Notes: generated from the letters alone by a model not told the origin. A stretch of 64,000 bases of DNA from Brenneria corticis (GCF_003115855.1 NZ_KZ819073.1:248001-312000), one strand, 5' to 3'; shown: positions 43,828 to 53,853, numbered from the stretch's first letter. A program made the numbers and translations.

Positions 43828-45732
43828 TCACTCGCTTTCGATGCCGGGGGGCGCCGGGGGCGCGCTCGGTAATTCTGTATTGTTATCGCCCAACATGATG
43901 TGGTCAAGGATCTGCCGGGTGATGGTGCCGACCGTCGGGCCTGCGCCGCCGTTTTCCAGGATGATCGACATCGCCACCTTGGGACTGCTGTAGGGCGCGA
44001 AAGCCACCATCAGCTTATGGTCGCGCAGATGTTCGGCGATCTTGTGCGCGTTGTAGGTTTCATTCTCTTTCAGACCGTAAACCTGCGCGGTGCCGGATTT
44101 GGCCGCAATCTTGTAAGGCGCATCGTCAAAGCTTTTATGGGCGGTGCCGTTCGGGCGGTTGGCCACGCCGTACATCCCGTCTTTGGCGATCTCCCAGAAT
44201 CCGGAATGAATATCGCCAATTTGCTGATGCTCCGTTTGACGGTACGGAATAATCGTCCCGTTCTCTCTGGTGCTGTGGAGCAGATGGGGCGTTTTTACCT
44301 GCCCGTCGTTAATCAGGGTGACCAGCGCCTTGTTCATCTGAATCGGCGTCGCCGTCCAATAGCCTTGCCCGATGCCGACCGGAATGGTGTCGCCCTGATA
44401 CCAGGGTTTCTTAAAGCGCTTGAGTTTCCATTCGCGCGTCGGCATATTGCCGGCGCTCTCTTCGGAGATATCGATACCGCTCTTCTCGCCGTAACCGAAT
44501 TTACTCATCCATTCGGATAAACGATCGATACCCATGTCATAGGCGACCTGATAGAAAAAGGTATCCGCCGACTCTTCCAGCGACTTGGTCAGATTAAGAC
44601 GGCCGTGGCCCCATCTTTTCCAGTCGCGAAAACGCTTCTCCGAGCCAGGCAACTGCCACCATCCCGGATCGAACAGGGTGGTGTTGGTGGTGATGACGCC
44701 GGCGGTCAGGGCCGAAACGGCGATATAGGGCTTGACGGTCGAGGCCGGCGGATAAATCCCCTGGGTCGCCCGATTGATCAGCGGGCGGTTGGCGTCATTG
44801 CGCAGCCGGTTGTACTCTTTGCTGGATATGCCGTCGACGAACAGGTTGGGGTCGTAGCTGGGGGTGGAGACCAGCGCCAGAATGCCGCCGTCGCGCGGGT
44901 CGGTGACGATCACCGCCGCGCGGCTGCCTTCCAGCAGTTTTTCGATATAAATCTGCAGGTTCAGGTCGAGCGTCAGATAAATATCTCTTCCCGCCTGCGG
45001 CGGCTGTTCGTGGAGCTGGCGGATCACCCGCCCGCGATTATTGACCTCGACTTCTTCATAGCCGGGTTTGCCGTGCAGCAAATCCTCATAATGGCGTTCG
45101 ATCCCCAATTTGCCGATATCGTGGGTGGCGGCGTAGTCGGCGATTTTCTCTTCTTTGTTCAGCCGTTCGATATCTTTATCGTTAATTTTCGACACATAGC
45201 CGATCACGTGGGTCAGTGCGGAGCCGTAAGGGTAATAGCGACGCTGATAGCCTTTGACCTCCACGCCGGGGAAACGGTATTGGTTAACGGCGAAGCGGGC
45301 GACCTGCGTATCGTCCAGGCCGGTTTTGACCGGAATAGAGGTAAAGCGGCGCGAGCGCTTGCGCTCTTTTTCAAAGCTTTCCAGATCGTCATCGGTCAGA
45401 TCGATAATGGGTTTCAGCGCCGTCAGCGTTTCCTGCAGGTTATCCACTTTTTCCGGCACCAGCTCCAGCTGATAGATCGTCCGGTTCAGCGCCAGCGGGA
45501 TACCGTTGCGGTCGTAGATAATGCCGCGGCTGGGGGCGATAGGCACCAGTTTGATGCGGTTTTCATTGGAGCGGGTGCGGTAGTCATCGAAGCGTAAAAT
45601 TTGCAGATGATAGAGATTGGCGATCAACACGCCGGAAAGCAGCAAAATGCCCAAAAACGCCACTAAAGCGCGACGCACGAACAGGGCGGACTCGGCCGTA
45701 TAATCACGAAAGGGTTTGCGTTCTATTTTCAT
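43828..45732 (-). CDS. mrdA: Penicillin-binding protein 2, MrdA
   Basis: The 634-aa class B transpeptidase crosslinks new wall during elongation. It has a short cytoplasmic end, one membrane helix (ALVAFLGILLLSGVLIANLY), a dimerisation domain, and a transpeptidase domain with the SxxK motif STVK (YPPASTVKPY), SAD in EESADTF and KSGTAQ. rlmH ends 35 bp upstream. Confidence 0.97.
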   Translation of the reverse strand: MKIERKPFRDYTAESALFVRRALVAFLGILLLSGVLIANLYHLQILRFDDYRTRSNENRIKLVPIAPSRGIIYDRNGIPLALNRTIYQLELVPEKVDNLQETLTALKPIIDLTDDDLESFEKERKRSRRFTSIPVKTGLDDTQVARFAVNQYRFPGVEVKGYQRRYYPYGSALTHVIGYVSKINDKDIERLNKEEKIADYAATHDIGKLGIERHYEDLLHGKPGYEEVEVNNRGRVIRQLHEQPPQAGRDIYLTLDLNLQIYIEKLLEGSRAAVIVTDPRDGGILALVSTPSYDPNLFVDGISSKEYNRLRNDANRPLINRATQGIYPPASTVKPYIAVSALTAGVITTNTTLFDPGWWQLPGSEKRFRDWKRWGHGRLNLTKSLEESADTFFYQVAYDMGIDRLSEWMSKFGYGEKSGIDISEESAGNMPTREWKLKRFKKPWYQGDTIPVGIGQGYWTATPIQMNKALVTLINDGQVKTPHLLHSTRENGTIIPYRQTEHQQIGDIHSGFWEIAKDGMYGVANRPNGTAHKSFDDAPYKIAAKSGTAQVYGLKENETYNAHKIAEHLRDHKLMVAFAPYSSPKVAMSIILENGGAGPTVGTITRQILDHIMLGDNNTELPSAPPAPPGIESE

Positions 45733-45767
45733 CCTGCGATTTATTTCACGTATTTCATCGTATCGGC

Positions 45768-46238
45768 TTACTCCCGATGGTAAGGATGATTAGTGGTAAT
45801 GCTCCAGGCCCGGTACAGGCTTTCCGCCACCAGCACGCGCACCAGCGGATGAGGCAGCGTCAGGGGCGAGAGCGACCAGCTCTGTTCCGCCGCGGCTTTG
45901 CACTCCGGCGCCAGTCCTTCCGGGCCGCCGATCAGCAGGCTGACGTCGCGTCCGTCCTGTTTCCAGCGTTCCAACTGCTGCGCCAGCTGCGGCGTTTCCC
46001 ACTGCGTGCCGGGAATATCCAGCGTAACGATTCGGTTGCCTTTTCCCACGGCCGCCAGCATCTGTTCGCCTTCACGTTCAAGAATGCGTTTGATATCCGC
46101 GTTCTTGCCCCGCTTGCCGGCGGGGATTTCCGTCAGCTCGAATGGCATATCCTTGGGAAAGCGGCGCAGGTAATCGGTGAAACCCGTCTGCACCCAGTCA
46201 GGCATTTTGGTGCCGACGGCGACCAGTTGCAGTCTCAT
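45768..46238 (-). CDS. rlmH: 23S rRNA (pseudouridine1915-N3)-methyltransferase RlmH
   Basis: The 156-aa SPOUT-fold enzyme methylates pseudouridine 1915 in helix 69. It has the SAM-knot segments VTLDIPGTQW, LLIGGPEGLAPE and SLSPLTLPHPLVRVLVAESLYRAWS, ending NHPYHRE. It starts one base after the rsfS stop, the conserved pairing. Confidence 0.97.
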   Translation of the reverse strand: MRLQLVAVGTKMPDWVQTGFTDYLRRFPKDMPFELTEIPAGKRGKNADIKRILEREGEQMLAAVGKGNRIVTLDIPGTQWETPQLAQQLERWKQDGRDVSLLIGGPEGLAPECKAAAEQSWSLSPLTLPHPLVRVLVAESLYRAWSITTNHPYHRE

Positions 46239-46239
46239 G

Positions 46240-46557
46240 CTAGCCCCAAAGCTTTTCCAGTTCGTATAGCTGGCGGCTCTCTTCCTGCATCACATGGACC
46301 ATCACCTCGCCCAGATCGACCACCACCCAGTCGGCGACGTTTTCGCCTTCCACGCCGAACGGAATCAGTCCGGCGGCGCGCGACGCCTGTACCACATGGT
46401 CGGCAATGGAGGCGACGTGGCGGGTGGAGGTGCCGGTACAGATAATCATATAGTCGGTGATGCTGGATTTACCCTGCACGTTCAGCGCAACGATATCCTG
46501 ACCTTTTAAATCGTCTATCTTGTCAATAACGAAATCTTGGAGTACTTGGCCTTGCAA
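46240..46557 (-). CDS. rsfS: Ribosomal silencing factor RsfS
   Basis: RsfS binds uL14 and blocks subunit joining in starvation. The TTG at 46557 gives 105 aa (MQGQVLQDFVIDKIDDLKGQ), the E. coli length, with GAGGGGG at a proper distance upstream. The in-frame ATG at 46581 has no ribosome-binding site. The fold markers VQGKSSITDYMIICTGTSTRH and VMQEESRQLYELEKLW are present. It is followed by rlmH. Confidence 0.94.
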   Translation of the reverse strand: MQGQVLQDFVIDKIDDLKGQDIVALNVQGKSSITDYMIICTGTSTRHVASIADHVVQASRAAGLIPFGVEGENVADWVVVDLGEVMVHVMQEESRQLYELEKLWG

Positions 46558-46726
46558 AGGTTCCCCCTCGGTAGTTTCCATCGGCGGTTGATGGGCGCGT
46601 ATGGCGCTAAAGATCTAAAAAAGACCGTTTTTCGCTGCCTATTTGCAGATATTAACGGTTTTTGCGGTAATTGAAACCAGCGGCGGAGTATATCACGCGC
46701 TTGTGATGAGTGGTATAAAGCTGTGG

Positions 46727-47416
46727 CTAGCGGTATAGCCCGCGCTCGTCGACGTAGCGCAGCACCGCCGGGGGCAGCAAATCGTCGCAGTCGAGACCCT
46801 GTTGCCGCCGTTGGCGTATTTCCGTTGCTGAAATGGTCACCTGCGGGGTATCGGCTAAAAAGATCAGCCCCTGGGGCCGTTGATGCAGGGCGCGGGCGTC
46901 CCGCGTCAGGTGGTCGTCCAGCCACTGCTGCAGCGCCGGAGTGGAAAGGGCGGAGCCGTAGCCCGGACGAGCGCAAACCAGCAGGTGGCAGACGCCGAGA
47001 ATATCTTGCCAGCGGTGCCATTGATGCAGCGTCTGCAGCGAATCCTGGCCGATAATAAACGCCAGCGGCGCGGCGCTTCCCTTTTCGGCGCGCAGCGCTT
47101 CCAGCGTATCGATGGTATACGACGGTTGCCGGCGCTGCAGCTCCCGGTCGTCCACGGTGAACAGAGGTTGGTCTTCAATCGCCAGTTGCGCCATTCGCAG
47201 CCGCTGTTGCGGGCTGGCTTCGGGCTGCGGCCGATGGGGAGGAACATTATTCGGCAGTAAAACGATGCGCTTTAATCCGACGATTTTCGCCAGCGCGCTA
47301 ACGGGCCGCAGGTGCCCGTAATGGATGGGATCAAAGGTCCCGCCGAAAAACGCGGTCAGCGTCGCGGGGCCGGCGGGTTTGATGACATCGGTTGGCGTGG
47401 TCGAACTAGTCAACAT
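46727..47416 (-). CDS. nadD: Nicotinate-nucleotide adenylyltransferase NadD
   Basis: NadD makes deamido-NAD from nicotinate mononucleotide and ATP. The 229-aa product has the nucleotidyltransferase motif GGTFDPIHYGHL and the closing ISATEIRQRRQQG. The N-terminus carries about 17 extra residues before LTAFFGGTFD. It overlaps the end of holA by 11 bases. Confidence 0.96.
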   Translation of the reverse strand: MLTSSTTPTDVIKPAGPATLTAFFGGTFDPIHYGHLRPVSALAKIVGLKRIVLLPNNVPPHRPQPEASPQQRLRMAQLAIEDQPLFTVDDRELQRRQPSYTIDTLEALRAEKGSAAPLAFIIGQDSLQTLHQWHRWQDILGVCHLLVCARPGYGSALSTPALQQWLDDHLTRDARALHQRPQGLIFLADTPQVTISATEIRQRRQQGLDCDDLLPPAVLRYVDERGLYR

Positions 47417-48440
47417 CTAACAGGCTCTCTGGCAGGTTTTTACCGCACAATATCATGGCGAGCGTTTCCAGCTCCGACCAGACGGGCTGACCATAATTCT
47501 GTTTCAGGGTAATTTCCAGTTTCGCCAGCAGGCTGATGGCCTGGCGCAGCTGCGCCATGGTTAACCGTTGCAGCACCTGGGTTAACAGGTCGCGGCGATT
47601 TTGCCAGACTTTATGCTGATCGAAGAGCGTACGCAACGGCGCGTTGGCCATTTTCCGCTTCAGCGTCAGCAGCAACAGCAGTTCGCGCTGTAGGGTGCGC
47701 AGTAGAATGACGGGTTCGCAATCTTCCTGCCTGAGCTGGTGCAGGATATGCCAGGCGCGTTTGCTTTTGCCCGCCAGTAAGGCATCCAGCCAGTGAAACG
47801 GAGTAAAGTGCGCGGCGTCGCTGACCGCCTGCTCAACCCGGGGCAGGGTGAGTTTGCCGTCGGGATAAAGCAGCGCCAGCCGTTCCAGCGCCTGGGTTAA
47901 GGCCAGCAGGTTGCCCTCATAGCAGTAGCAGATAAGCTGGCCCGCCGGTTCGTCCAGCGTCAGTTTCATCGATTTGGCGCGGTTGGCCACCCAGCGCGGC
48001 AGCTGCGCCTGCTCCGGGGTCAGGCAGTTCACATAGGCGCCGTCCTGCGGCAACGCCTTGAACCAGGCGCTGTTTTCCTGCGCCTTGCTCAGCTTGTTGC
48101 CGCGCAGCATCAGTAAAATATCGGGGTGCAGCAAACCGGAAAGCTTGACCAGATTTTCTGCCATCGCCGCATTCGGGCCGTTTTCAGGCAATGTCAGCAA
48201 TAGCGTCTGGCGGGTGGCGAACAGGCTAAGCGCCTGACAGGTGCCGAAGATCGCATCCCAGTCGGTGTGAACATCCAGCGTGAAGCTGAAGTGTTCGCTG
48301 AATGCCTGCTGCTGAGCCGCGTGGCGAATAGCGTCCAGGCTTTCCTGCAGCAGCAGGGGGTCGTTACCGCAGATCAGATAACAGGCGCGCAGCCCCTCAT
48401 GGAGCTGCGCGGCGAGCTGTTCCGGGTAAAGCCGTATCAT
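47406..48440 (-). CDS. holA: DNA polymerase III delta subunit HolA
   Basis: HolA is the clamp-loader subunit that opens the beta clamp. The 344-aa product begins MIRLYPEQLAAQLHEGLRACYLICGNDPLLLQES, as in the family, with the AAA+-like fold and C-terminal collar domain. It overlaps lptE by four bases (ATGA) and nadD by 11, so lptE-holA-nadD are coupled. Confidence 0.96.
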   Translation of the reverse strand: MIRLYPEQLAAQLHEGLRACYLICGNDPLLLQESLDAIRHAAQQQAFSEHFSFTLDVHTDWDAIFGTCQALSLFATRQTLLLTLPENGPNAAMAENLVKLSGLLHPDILLMLRGNKLSKAQENSAWFKALPQDGAYVNCLTPEQAQLPRWVANRAKSMKLTLDEPAGQLICYCYEGNLLALTQALERLALLYPDGKLTLPRVEQAVSDAAHFTPFHWLDALLAGKSKRAWHILHQLRQEDCEPVILLRTLQRELLLLLTLKRKMANAPLRTLFDQHKVWQNRRDLLTQVLQRLTMAQLRQAISLLAKLEITLKQNYGQPVWSELETLAMILCGKNLPESLLDVD

Positions 48441-48994
48441 GGACGCGCGGGCGACGGAGTAACGGCGGTCGCGGTGCTCTGCTGCCGCTCGGCGGCCTCT
48501 TTGCCGTTGACGGTAAGCAGTTTACGCACCAACTGCTGCGCCGCCTGCTCGCGCATTTCCTGGCGGATGATATCCTGCTCGGCGTCTTTCGCCAGCGCGG
48601 TTAACGGGTTATCGAAGAAGGTGCGGAATACCGTCACGCTAAGCGGATGGATATCTTCATCCGGCATCAGCACCTGCGCTCGGAGCGTCAATACCATTTG
48701 GTATTCGGCGGTTTTCCCGTCCTGGAAAATCGAGACGGTATCCTTCGTTTCCGATGTGTTCAGCAGCCGCAATGACGGAATATCCTGCCGGGCGGCGTCA
48801 TCAACGATTTCCACGTCGCTGAGGCGCAACTGCTCGCGCACCGCGCGGGTTAACGGGCCGTAGGGGTCGCTGCTGTCCAGCACCAGCTTCTGTAGCTGCT
48901 CAGGCACCTGTGTGGTGCCGCGCAGATGGTAACCGCAGCCGGCGGTGAGTAACACCGCCAGCCCCAGCAACAACGTGAATAGACGATGTCGCAC
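48437..48994 (-). CDS. lptE: LPS-assembly lipoprotein LptE
   Basis: LptE is the outer membrane lipoprotein plug of the LptD barrel that delivers LPS. The 185-aa product has a lipobox LLTAGC (Cys20) followed by GYHLRGTTQVPEQLQKL. It starts 14 bp after leuS, the conserved arrangement. Confidence 0.96.
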   Translation of the reverse strand: MRHRLFTLLLGLAVLLTAGCGYHLRGTTQVPEQLQKLVLDSSDPYGPLTRAVREQLRLSDVEIVDDAARQDIPSLRLLNTSETKDTVSIFQDGKTAEYQMVLTLRAQVLMPDEDIHPLSVTVFRTFFDNPLTALAKDAEQDIIRQEMREQAAQQLVRKLLTVNGKEAAERQQSTATAVTPSPARP

Positions 48995-49008
48995 AGATCC
49001 TCCTTGCC

Positions 49009-51591
49009 TTAACCCACAACCAGGTTAAGCAGTTTGCCAGGGACATAAATCACTTTACGCACAGTGACGCCGTCCAGGTATTTCGCCACCAGAGGTTCCT
49101 GGACGGCGCGCTCGCGCACTTGATCCTGACCGGCATCGGCGGCGACGGTGATTTTACCGCGTACCTTGCCGTTAACCTGAATCACCACCAGTTTGGAGTC
49201 TTCCACCATGGCGCTTTCATCGGCGACCGGCCACGGCGCGGTATCGATATCGCCTTCGCCCTGCAATGCCTGCCACAGTATAAAGCAAACGTGCGGGGTG
49301 AACGGATAAAGCATACGCACCACCGCCAGCAGGGTTTCCTGCGTCAGGGCGCGATCCTGCGCGCTTTCCTGCGGCGTCTTGGCCAGCTTGTTCATCAGCT
49401 CCATAATGGCGGCGATGGCGGTGTTAAAGGTCTGGCGACGGCCGATATCATCGGTCACCTTGGCGATGGTTTTATGCAGATCGCGACGCAGCGCTTTCTG
49501 ATCTTCCGTCAGGGACGCCACATCCAGCGCCGCAACCGGGCCTTTCGCCGTATGGTCGAAGGCCTGCTTCCAGACGCGCTTCAGGAAGCGGTTCGCCCCT
49601 TCAACCCCGGACTCCTGCCATTCCAGCGTCATTTCCGCCGGGGAGGCGAACATCATAAACAGACGGACGGTATCCGCGCCATATTTTTCAACCATCACCT
49701 GCGGGTCGATGCCGTTGTTCTTGGACTTCGACATTTTACTCATACCCGCATAGACAACTTCGCGGCCTGCGTTGTCGATAGCCTTGACGATGCGGCCTTT
49801 CTCATCGCGCTCGACGGTGACGTCCGCCGGGGAAACCCAGATGCGCTCGCCGTTATCGCCGGGGTAATAGAAGGCGTCCGCCAGCACCATGCCCTGGCAC
49901 AGCAGGCGTTTGGCCGGTTCGTCGGAGTTGACCAGACCGGCGTCGCGCATCAGCTTGTGGAAGAAGCGGAAGTACATCAGGTGCATGATGGCGTGTTCGA
50001 TGCCGCCGACATACTGATCCACCGGCAGCCAGTAGTTGGCCGCGGCGGGGTCCAGCATGCCCTTGTCGTACTGCGGGCAGGTGTAGCGCGCGTAGTACCA
50101 GGACGACTCCATAAAGGTGTCGAAGGTATCGGTTTCACGCAGCGCAGGCCGGCCGTTGACGGTGGTTTTCGCCCACTCGGGGTTGGCTTTCAGCGGGCTG
50201 GTGATGCCGTCCATCACCACGTCTTCCGGCAGCACCACCGGCAGTTGATCTTCCGGCGTCGGGATCACGGTGCCGTCTTCCAGCGTAATCATGGGAATGG
50301 GCGCGCCCCAGTAGCGCTGACGGGAAACGCCCCAGTCGCGCAGGCGGTAGTTGACTTTACGCTCGCCGATGCCCAGCGCGACCAGCTTATCGGCAATGGC
50401 GTTGAAGGCGGTTTCAAAATCCATACCGTCGAACTCGCCGGAGTTGAACAGACGGCCTTTTTCGGTCATCGCCTGCGCCGACAGGTCGGGTTCGCCGCCG
50501 TCGCCGTTGAGGATAACCGGTTTAATGGTCAATCCGTATTTAGCGGCGAACTCCCAGTCGCGCTGATCGTGTCCCGGCACCGCCATTACGGCGCCGGTGC
50601 CGTAATCCATCAGTACGAAATTCGCCGCCCAGATCGCCACCTTTTCGCCGTTCAGCGGATGAATGGCATACAGTCCGGTGGACATGCCCTTCTTCTCCAT
50701 GGTGGCCATATCCGCTTCGGCCACTTTGGTATTGCGGCATTCGTCGATAAAGTCGGCCAGCGCCGGGTTATTGGCGGCGGCCTGCTGCGCCAGCGGGTGG
50801 CCGGCGGCGACGGCGACGTAGGTCACGCCCATAAAGGTGTCGGGGCGGGTGGTATAGACGCTCAGTTTCTCCTGGCTGTCGGCCACGTCAAAGGTGATTT
50901 CAACCCCTTCGGAACGGCCAATCCAGTTGCGCTGCATGGTTTTGACCTGTTCGGGCCAGCTTTCCAGCGTATCCAGATCGTTGAGCAGCTGATCGGCATA
51001 GGCGGTGATTTTGATAAACCACTGCGGAATTTCCTTGCGCTCGACTTTGCTGTCGCAGCGCCAGCAGCAGCCGTCGATGACCTGTTCGTTGGCCAGCACG
51101 GTCTGATCGTTCGGACACCAGTTCACCGCGGAGGTTTTTTTGTAGACCAGGCCTTTTTCATACAGTTTGGTGAAGAACCACTGTTCCCAGCGATAGTAGT
51201 CGGGTTTACAGGTGGCGACTTCGCGATCCCAGTCGTAGCCGAAGCCCAACAGCTTCAACTGGTTTTTCATATATTCGATATTGGCGTAAGTCCAGGGGGC
51301 GGGGGCGGTGTTGTTTTTAACCGCCGCGCCTTCGGCGGGCAGGCCGAACGCATCCCAGCCGATCGGCTGCAGAACGTTTTTCCCCAGCATGCGTTGATAG
51401 CGGGAGATCACGTCGCCGATGGTGTAATTACGAACGTGTCCCATATGTAGACGGCCAGAAGGGTAGGGCAGCATGGAAAGGCAGTAATACTTTTCCTTGC
51501 CAGGTTCTTCGGTCACTTTGAATGTCTGCTTTTCTTGCCAGTGAAGCTGGACGTGCGCTTCTATCTCTTCTGGGCGGTATTGCTCTTGCAT
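49009..51591 (-). CDS. leuS: Leucyl-tRNA synthetase LeuS
   Basis: The 860-aa class I synthetase has the HIGH motif as HMGH in PYPSGRLHMGHVRNY, a CP1 editing domain (TRPDTFMGVTYVAVAAGHPLA, with the essential Asp in DYGTGAVMAVPGHDQRD) and KMSKS as SKMSKSKNNG. ATG 51591 (MQEQYRPEEIEAHVQLHW) fits the family. The further 27 residues to 51672 do not. Confidence 0.98.
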   Translation of the reverse strand: MQEQYRPEEIEAHVQLHWQEKQTFKVTEEPGKEKYYCLSMLPYPSGRLHMGHVRNYTIGDVISRYQRMLGKNVLQPIGWDAFGLPAEGAAVKNNTAPAPWTYANIEYMKNQLKLLGFGYDWDREVATCKPDYYRWEQWFFTKLYEKGLVYKKTSAVNWCPNDQTVLANEQVIDGCCWRCDSKVERKEIPQWFIKITAYADQLLNDLDTLESWPEQVKTMQRNWIGRSEGVEITFDVADSQEKLSVYTTRPDTFMGVTYVAVAAGHPLAQQAAANNPALADFIDECRNTKVAEADMATMEKKGMSTGLYAIHPLNGEKVAIWAANFVLMDYGTGAVMAVPGHDQRDWEFAAKYGLTIKPVILNGDGGEPDLSAQAMTEKGRLFNSGEFDGMDFETAFNAIADKLVALGIGERKVNYRLRDWGVSRQRYWGAPIPMITLEDGTVIPTPEDQLPVVLPEDVVMDGITSPLKANPEWAKTTVNGRPALRETDTFDTFMESSWYYARYTCPQYDKGMLDPAAANYWLPVDQYVGGIEHAIMHLMYFRFFHKLMRDAGLVNSDEPAKRLLCQGMVLADAFYYPGDNGERIWVSPADVTVERDEKGRIVKAIDNAGREVVYAGMSKMSKSKNNGIDPQVMVEKYGADTVRLFMMFASPAEMTLEWQESGVEGANRFLKRVWKQAFDHTAKGPVAALDVASLTEDQKALRRDLHKTIAKVTDDIGRRQTFNTAIAAIMELMNKLAKTPQESAQDRALTQETLLAVVRMLYPFTPHVCFILWQALQGEGDIDTAPWPVADESAMVEDSKLVVIQVNGKVRGKITVAADAGQDQVRERAVQEPLVAKYLDGVTVRKVIYVPGKLLNLVVG

Positions 51592-51923
51592 GGCTGCCAG
51601 GGGTCCTATTAAGTCAAAGAAGAGCGACGCCGGTAGCGTGCTCCGATTCATAACAAAAGATCCGCATAGCATAGCTGATAAGCGAGTAAGGCAACAACAC
51701 CCTGTTCCCGACGGAGGGATATTTCTGATCTGTGAGACGCAAACGGATGAAAATTACTCAAATATGGCGGCCATCCCGGTAGTGGAGGAAAAATGGTCTA
51801 AAATAGAGGGGGATATAACCAATGGATTGTAAGGCGCGGGAAAGCTGTCCGCCCCGTCGGATGCAGTCAGACACCGAGAAAGCAGTGCGCATCGCATTTC
51901 AACCGGCATAGGCAGGAGGAAGC
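51592..51923. other. Divergent intergenic region leuS / ybeL
   Basis: This 332-bp gap should carry the promoters of leuS (minus) and ybeL (plus). A TAAAAT at 51799-51804 could be a -10 element for the plus strand, but no clear -35 goes with it. No gene is seen. Confidence 0.45.
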
Positions 51924-52406
51924 ATGAGTAAAGTAGCCCGCTACTACCGCGAGTTAATGGCTTTAGTGACGGCCCGGCTGAACAATGGCGAACGGGATAT
52001 TGACGGTCTGGTGCAAAGGGCGCGGCAGACGTTGCAGGAAAGCTCGGAGCTGACGCAAAAAGAGATCGAGCAGGTGATTCAGGCCGTGCGTCGCGATCTG
52101 GAGGAGTTCGCCCGCAGCTACGGCGAGAGCCAGGATGAATTTACCGATAGCGTCTTTATGCGGGTTATCAAGGAGAGCCTGTGGCAGGAACTGGCGGATA
52201 TCACCGATAAAACCCAGCTGGAGTGGCGGGAAATCTTTAAGGATGTTAGTCGTCACGGGGTTTATCACAGCGGCGAGGTGGTGGGATTAGGCGATCTGGT
52301 ATGTGAAAATTGCCATCACCATATCGCCTTTTATACGCCGGAAATTTTGCCGCTTTGCCCCAAATGCTCGCACGACCAGTTCCACCGTCAGCCGTTCCAG
52401 CCATGA
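51924..52406 (+). CDS. ybeL: YbeL, zinc-ribbon-containing protein
   Basis: The 160-aa protein begins MSKVARYYRELMALVTARLNNGERDIDGL, is helical in the first two thirds and ends with a rubredoxin-like zinc ribbon: two Cys-x2-Cys knuckles, CENCHHH and CPKCSHD. This is the enterobacterial YbeL family (DUF1451), of unknown function. GGCAGGAGGA precedes the start. It is divergent from leuS, as in E. coli. Confidence 0.93.
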   Translation: MSKVARYYRELMALVTARLNNGERDIDGLVQRARQTLQESSELTQKEIEQVIQAVRRDLEEFARSYGESQDEFTDSVFMRVIKESLWQELADITDKTQLEWREIFKDVSRHGVYHSGEVVGLGDLVCENCHHHIAFYTPEILPLCPKCSHDQFHRQPFQP

Positions 52407-52420
52407 GAGGTTGATGAAAC

Positions 52421-52442
52421 AAGCGTGCCCGCAGGCACGCTT
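52421..52442. terminator. Hairpin between convergent ybeL and gltL
   Basis: AAGCGTGCC-cgca-GGCACGCTT is a perfect nine-pair stem placed 14 bases after ybeL and nine bases after the gltL stop, so it can act on both strands. Confidence 0.7.
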
Positions 52443-52450
52443 GCCGTACA

Positions 52451-53176
52451 TCAGTGCAGGATCTTCGCCAAAAAGTCTTTGGCGCGATCGGACTGCGGGT
52501 TGTTGAAGAAATCGTCTTTCGGGGTATCTTCGATAATTTTCCCTTCATCCATAAAAATGACCCGGTGCGCCACCTTGCGGGCAAAACCCATTTCATGGGT
52601 CACCACCATCATGGTCATTCCTTCCTGCGCCAGCTCCACCATCACGTCCAGCACTTCGTTGATCATTTCCGGATCGAGCGCCGAGGTGGGTTCATCGAAC
52701 AGCATGGCGATGGGGTCCATACAGAGCGCGCGGGCAATGGCGACGCGCTGCTGCTGACCGCCGGAAAGCTGGCCTGGGTATTTATTGGCTTGTACCGACA
52801 GGCCGACGCGCTCCAGCAGCTTTTGCGCTTTCACCTTCGCTTCCTGACGATCCCGTTTCAGCACTTTTACCTGCGCCAGCGTCAGGTTTTCGATGATCGA
52901 CAGATGCGGAAACAGTTCAAAATGCTGGAATACCATGCCGACTTTTGAGCGCAGCTGGGCCAGATTGGTCTTTTTATCGTTAACGATAATGCCGTTGACT
53001 TCGATTTCGCCTTTCTGGATCGGTTCCAGGCCGTTAACGGTTTTAATTAAGGTCGATTTACCGGAGCCGGAAGGGCCGCAAACCACGACTACTTCACCTT
53101 TTTTCACTTCCGTGGAGCAGTCGGTTAGCACCTGAAATTGGCCATACCATTTAGAAACATTTTTCAGGAAAATCAT
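52451..53176 (-). CDS. gltL: Glutamate/aspartate ABC transporter ATPase GltL
   Basis: The 241-aa subunit has Walker A GPSGSGKST, signature LSGGQQQR and Walker B AMLFDEPTSALDPE. It powers the GltIJKL importer. The ATG at 53176 overlaps the gltK stop (TGATG). The TTG three bases earlier is less likely, since 241 aa equals the E. coli length. Confidence 0.96.
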   Translation of the reverse strand: MIFLKNVSKWYGQFQVLTDCSTEVKKGEVVVVCGPSGSGKSTLIKTVNGLEPIQKGEIEVNGIIVNDKKTNLAQLRSKVGMVFQHFELFPHLSIIENLTLAQVKVLKRDRQEAKVKAQKLLERVGLSVQANKYPGQLSGGQQQRVAIARALCMDPIAMLFDEPTSALDPEMINEVLDVMVELAQEGMTMMVVTHEMGFARKVAHRVIFMDEGKIIEDTPKDDFFNNPQSDRAKDFLAKILH

Positions 53177-53850
53177 CAAACCGTCCTTTTTTTCAGGTAA
53201 CTGACCAGCATTGATGCGCTAATGCTGATGATAAAATAGATAAATCCGGCAAACAGGATCATTTCAACCTGGGTTCCGTCGCGTTCCCCGATGGAGGAGG
53301 CGGTACGGAAGAAATCAGCCAGACTGAGTACATAAACCAGCGACGTATCCTGAAACAGGACGATACCCTGCGTCAGCAGCAGGGGAACCATGGCGCGGAA
53401 CGCCTGCGGCAGGACCACCAGTTTCATCGACTGCCAGTTCGTCATGCCCAGCGCCAATGCGGCCGATGCCTGCCCGCGTGCCACGCTGAGTATGCCGGCG
53501 CGGATAATTTCAGAATAATAGGCCGCCTCGAACAGTGAGAAGGCTACCATAGCCGAAATCAGGCGAATATCCGTTTTCGGCGAAAGGCCGAGCACATTTT
53601 GCAATAAGCTGGGCACCACCAGATAGAACCACAGCAGCACCATCACCAACGGCACGGAGCGGAACACGTTCACGTACAGCTTGGCGAACCAACTGATGGG
53701 TTTTATCGAAGAGAGACGCATAACCGCCAGAATCGTCCCCCAGATAATACCGACAATCACCGCGGTAACGGTGATTTTAAGCGTGACCGCCATGCCCTGC
53801 AGCAGGTAGGGCATACTCGGCCCGATTGAACTCCAGTCAAATTCATACAT
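53176..53850 (-). CDS. gltK: Glutamate/aspartate ABC transporter permease GltK
   Basis: The 224-aa inner membrane protein has five hydrophobic helices and the EAA loop ALALGMTNWQSMKLVVLPQAFRAMVPLL of polar amino-acid permeases. It pairs with GltJ to form the channel. It starts three bases after gltJ. Confidence 0.96.
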   Translation of the reverse strand: MYEFDWSSIGPSMPYLLQGMAVTLKITVTAVIVGIIWGTILAVMRLSSIKPISWFAKLYVNVFRSVPLVMVLLWFYLVVPSLLQNVLGLSPKTDIRLISAMVAFSLFEAAYYSEIIRAGILSVARGQASAALALGMTNWQSMKLVVLPQAFRAMVPLLLTQGIVLFQDTSLVYVLSLADFFRTASSIGERDGTQVEMILFAGFIYFIISISASMLVSYLKKRTV

Positions 53851-53853
53851 GGC

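Noticed and set aside
46558..46581. ATG start of rsfS at 46581
   Set aside because: No ribosome-binding site. The TTG at 46557 has GAGGGGG and gives the family length.
49120..51450. 776-codon open frame antisense to leuS
   Set aside because: leuS is certain and codon structure explains the open antisense frame. The translation has no recognisable domain.
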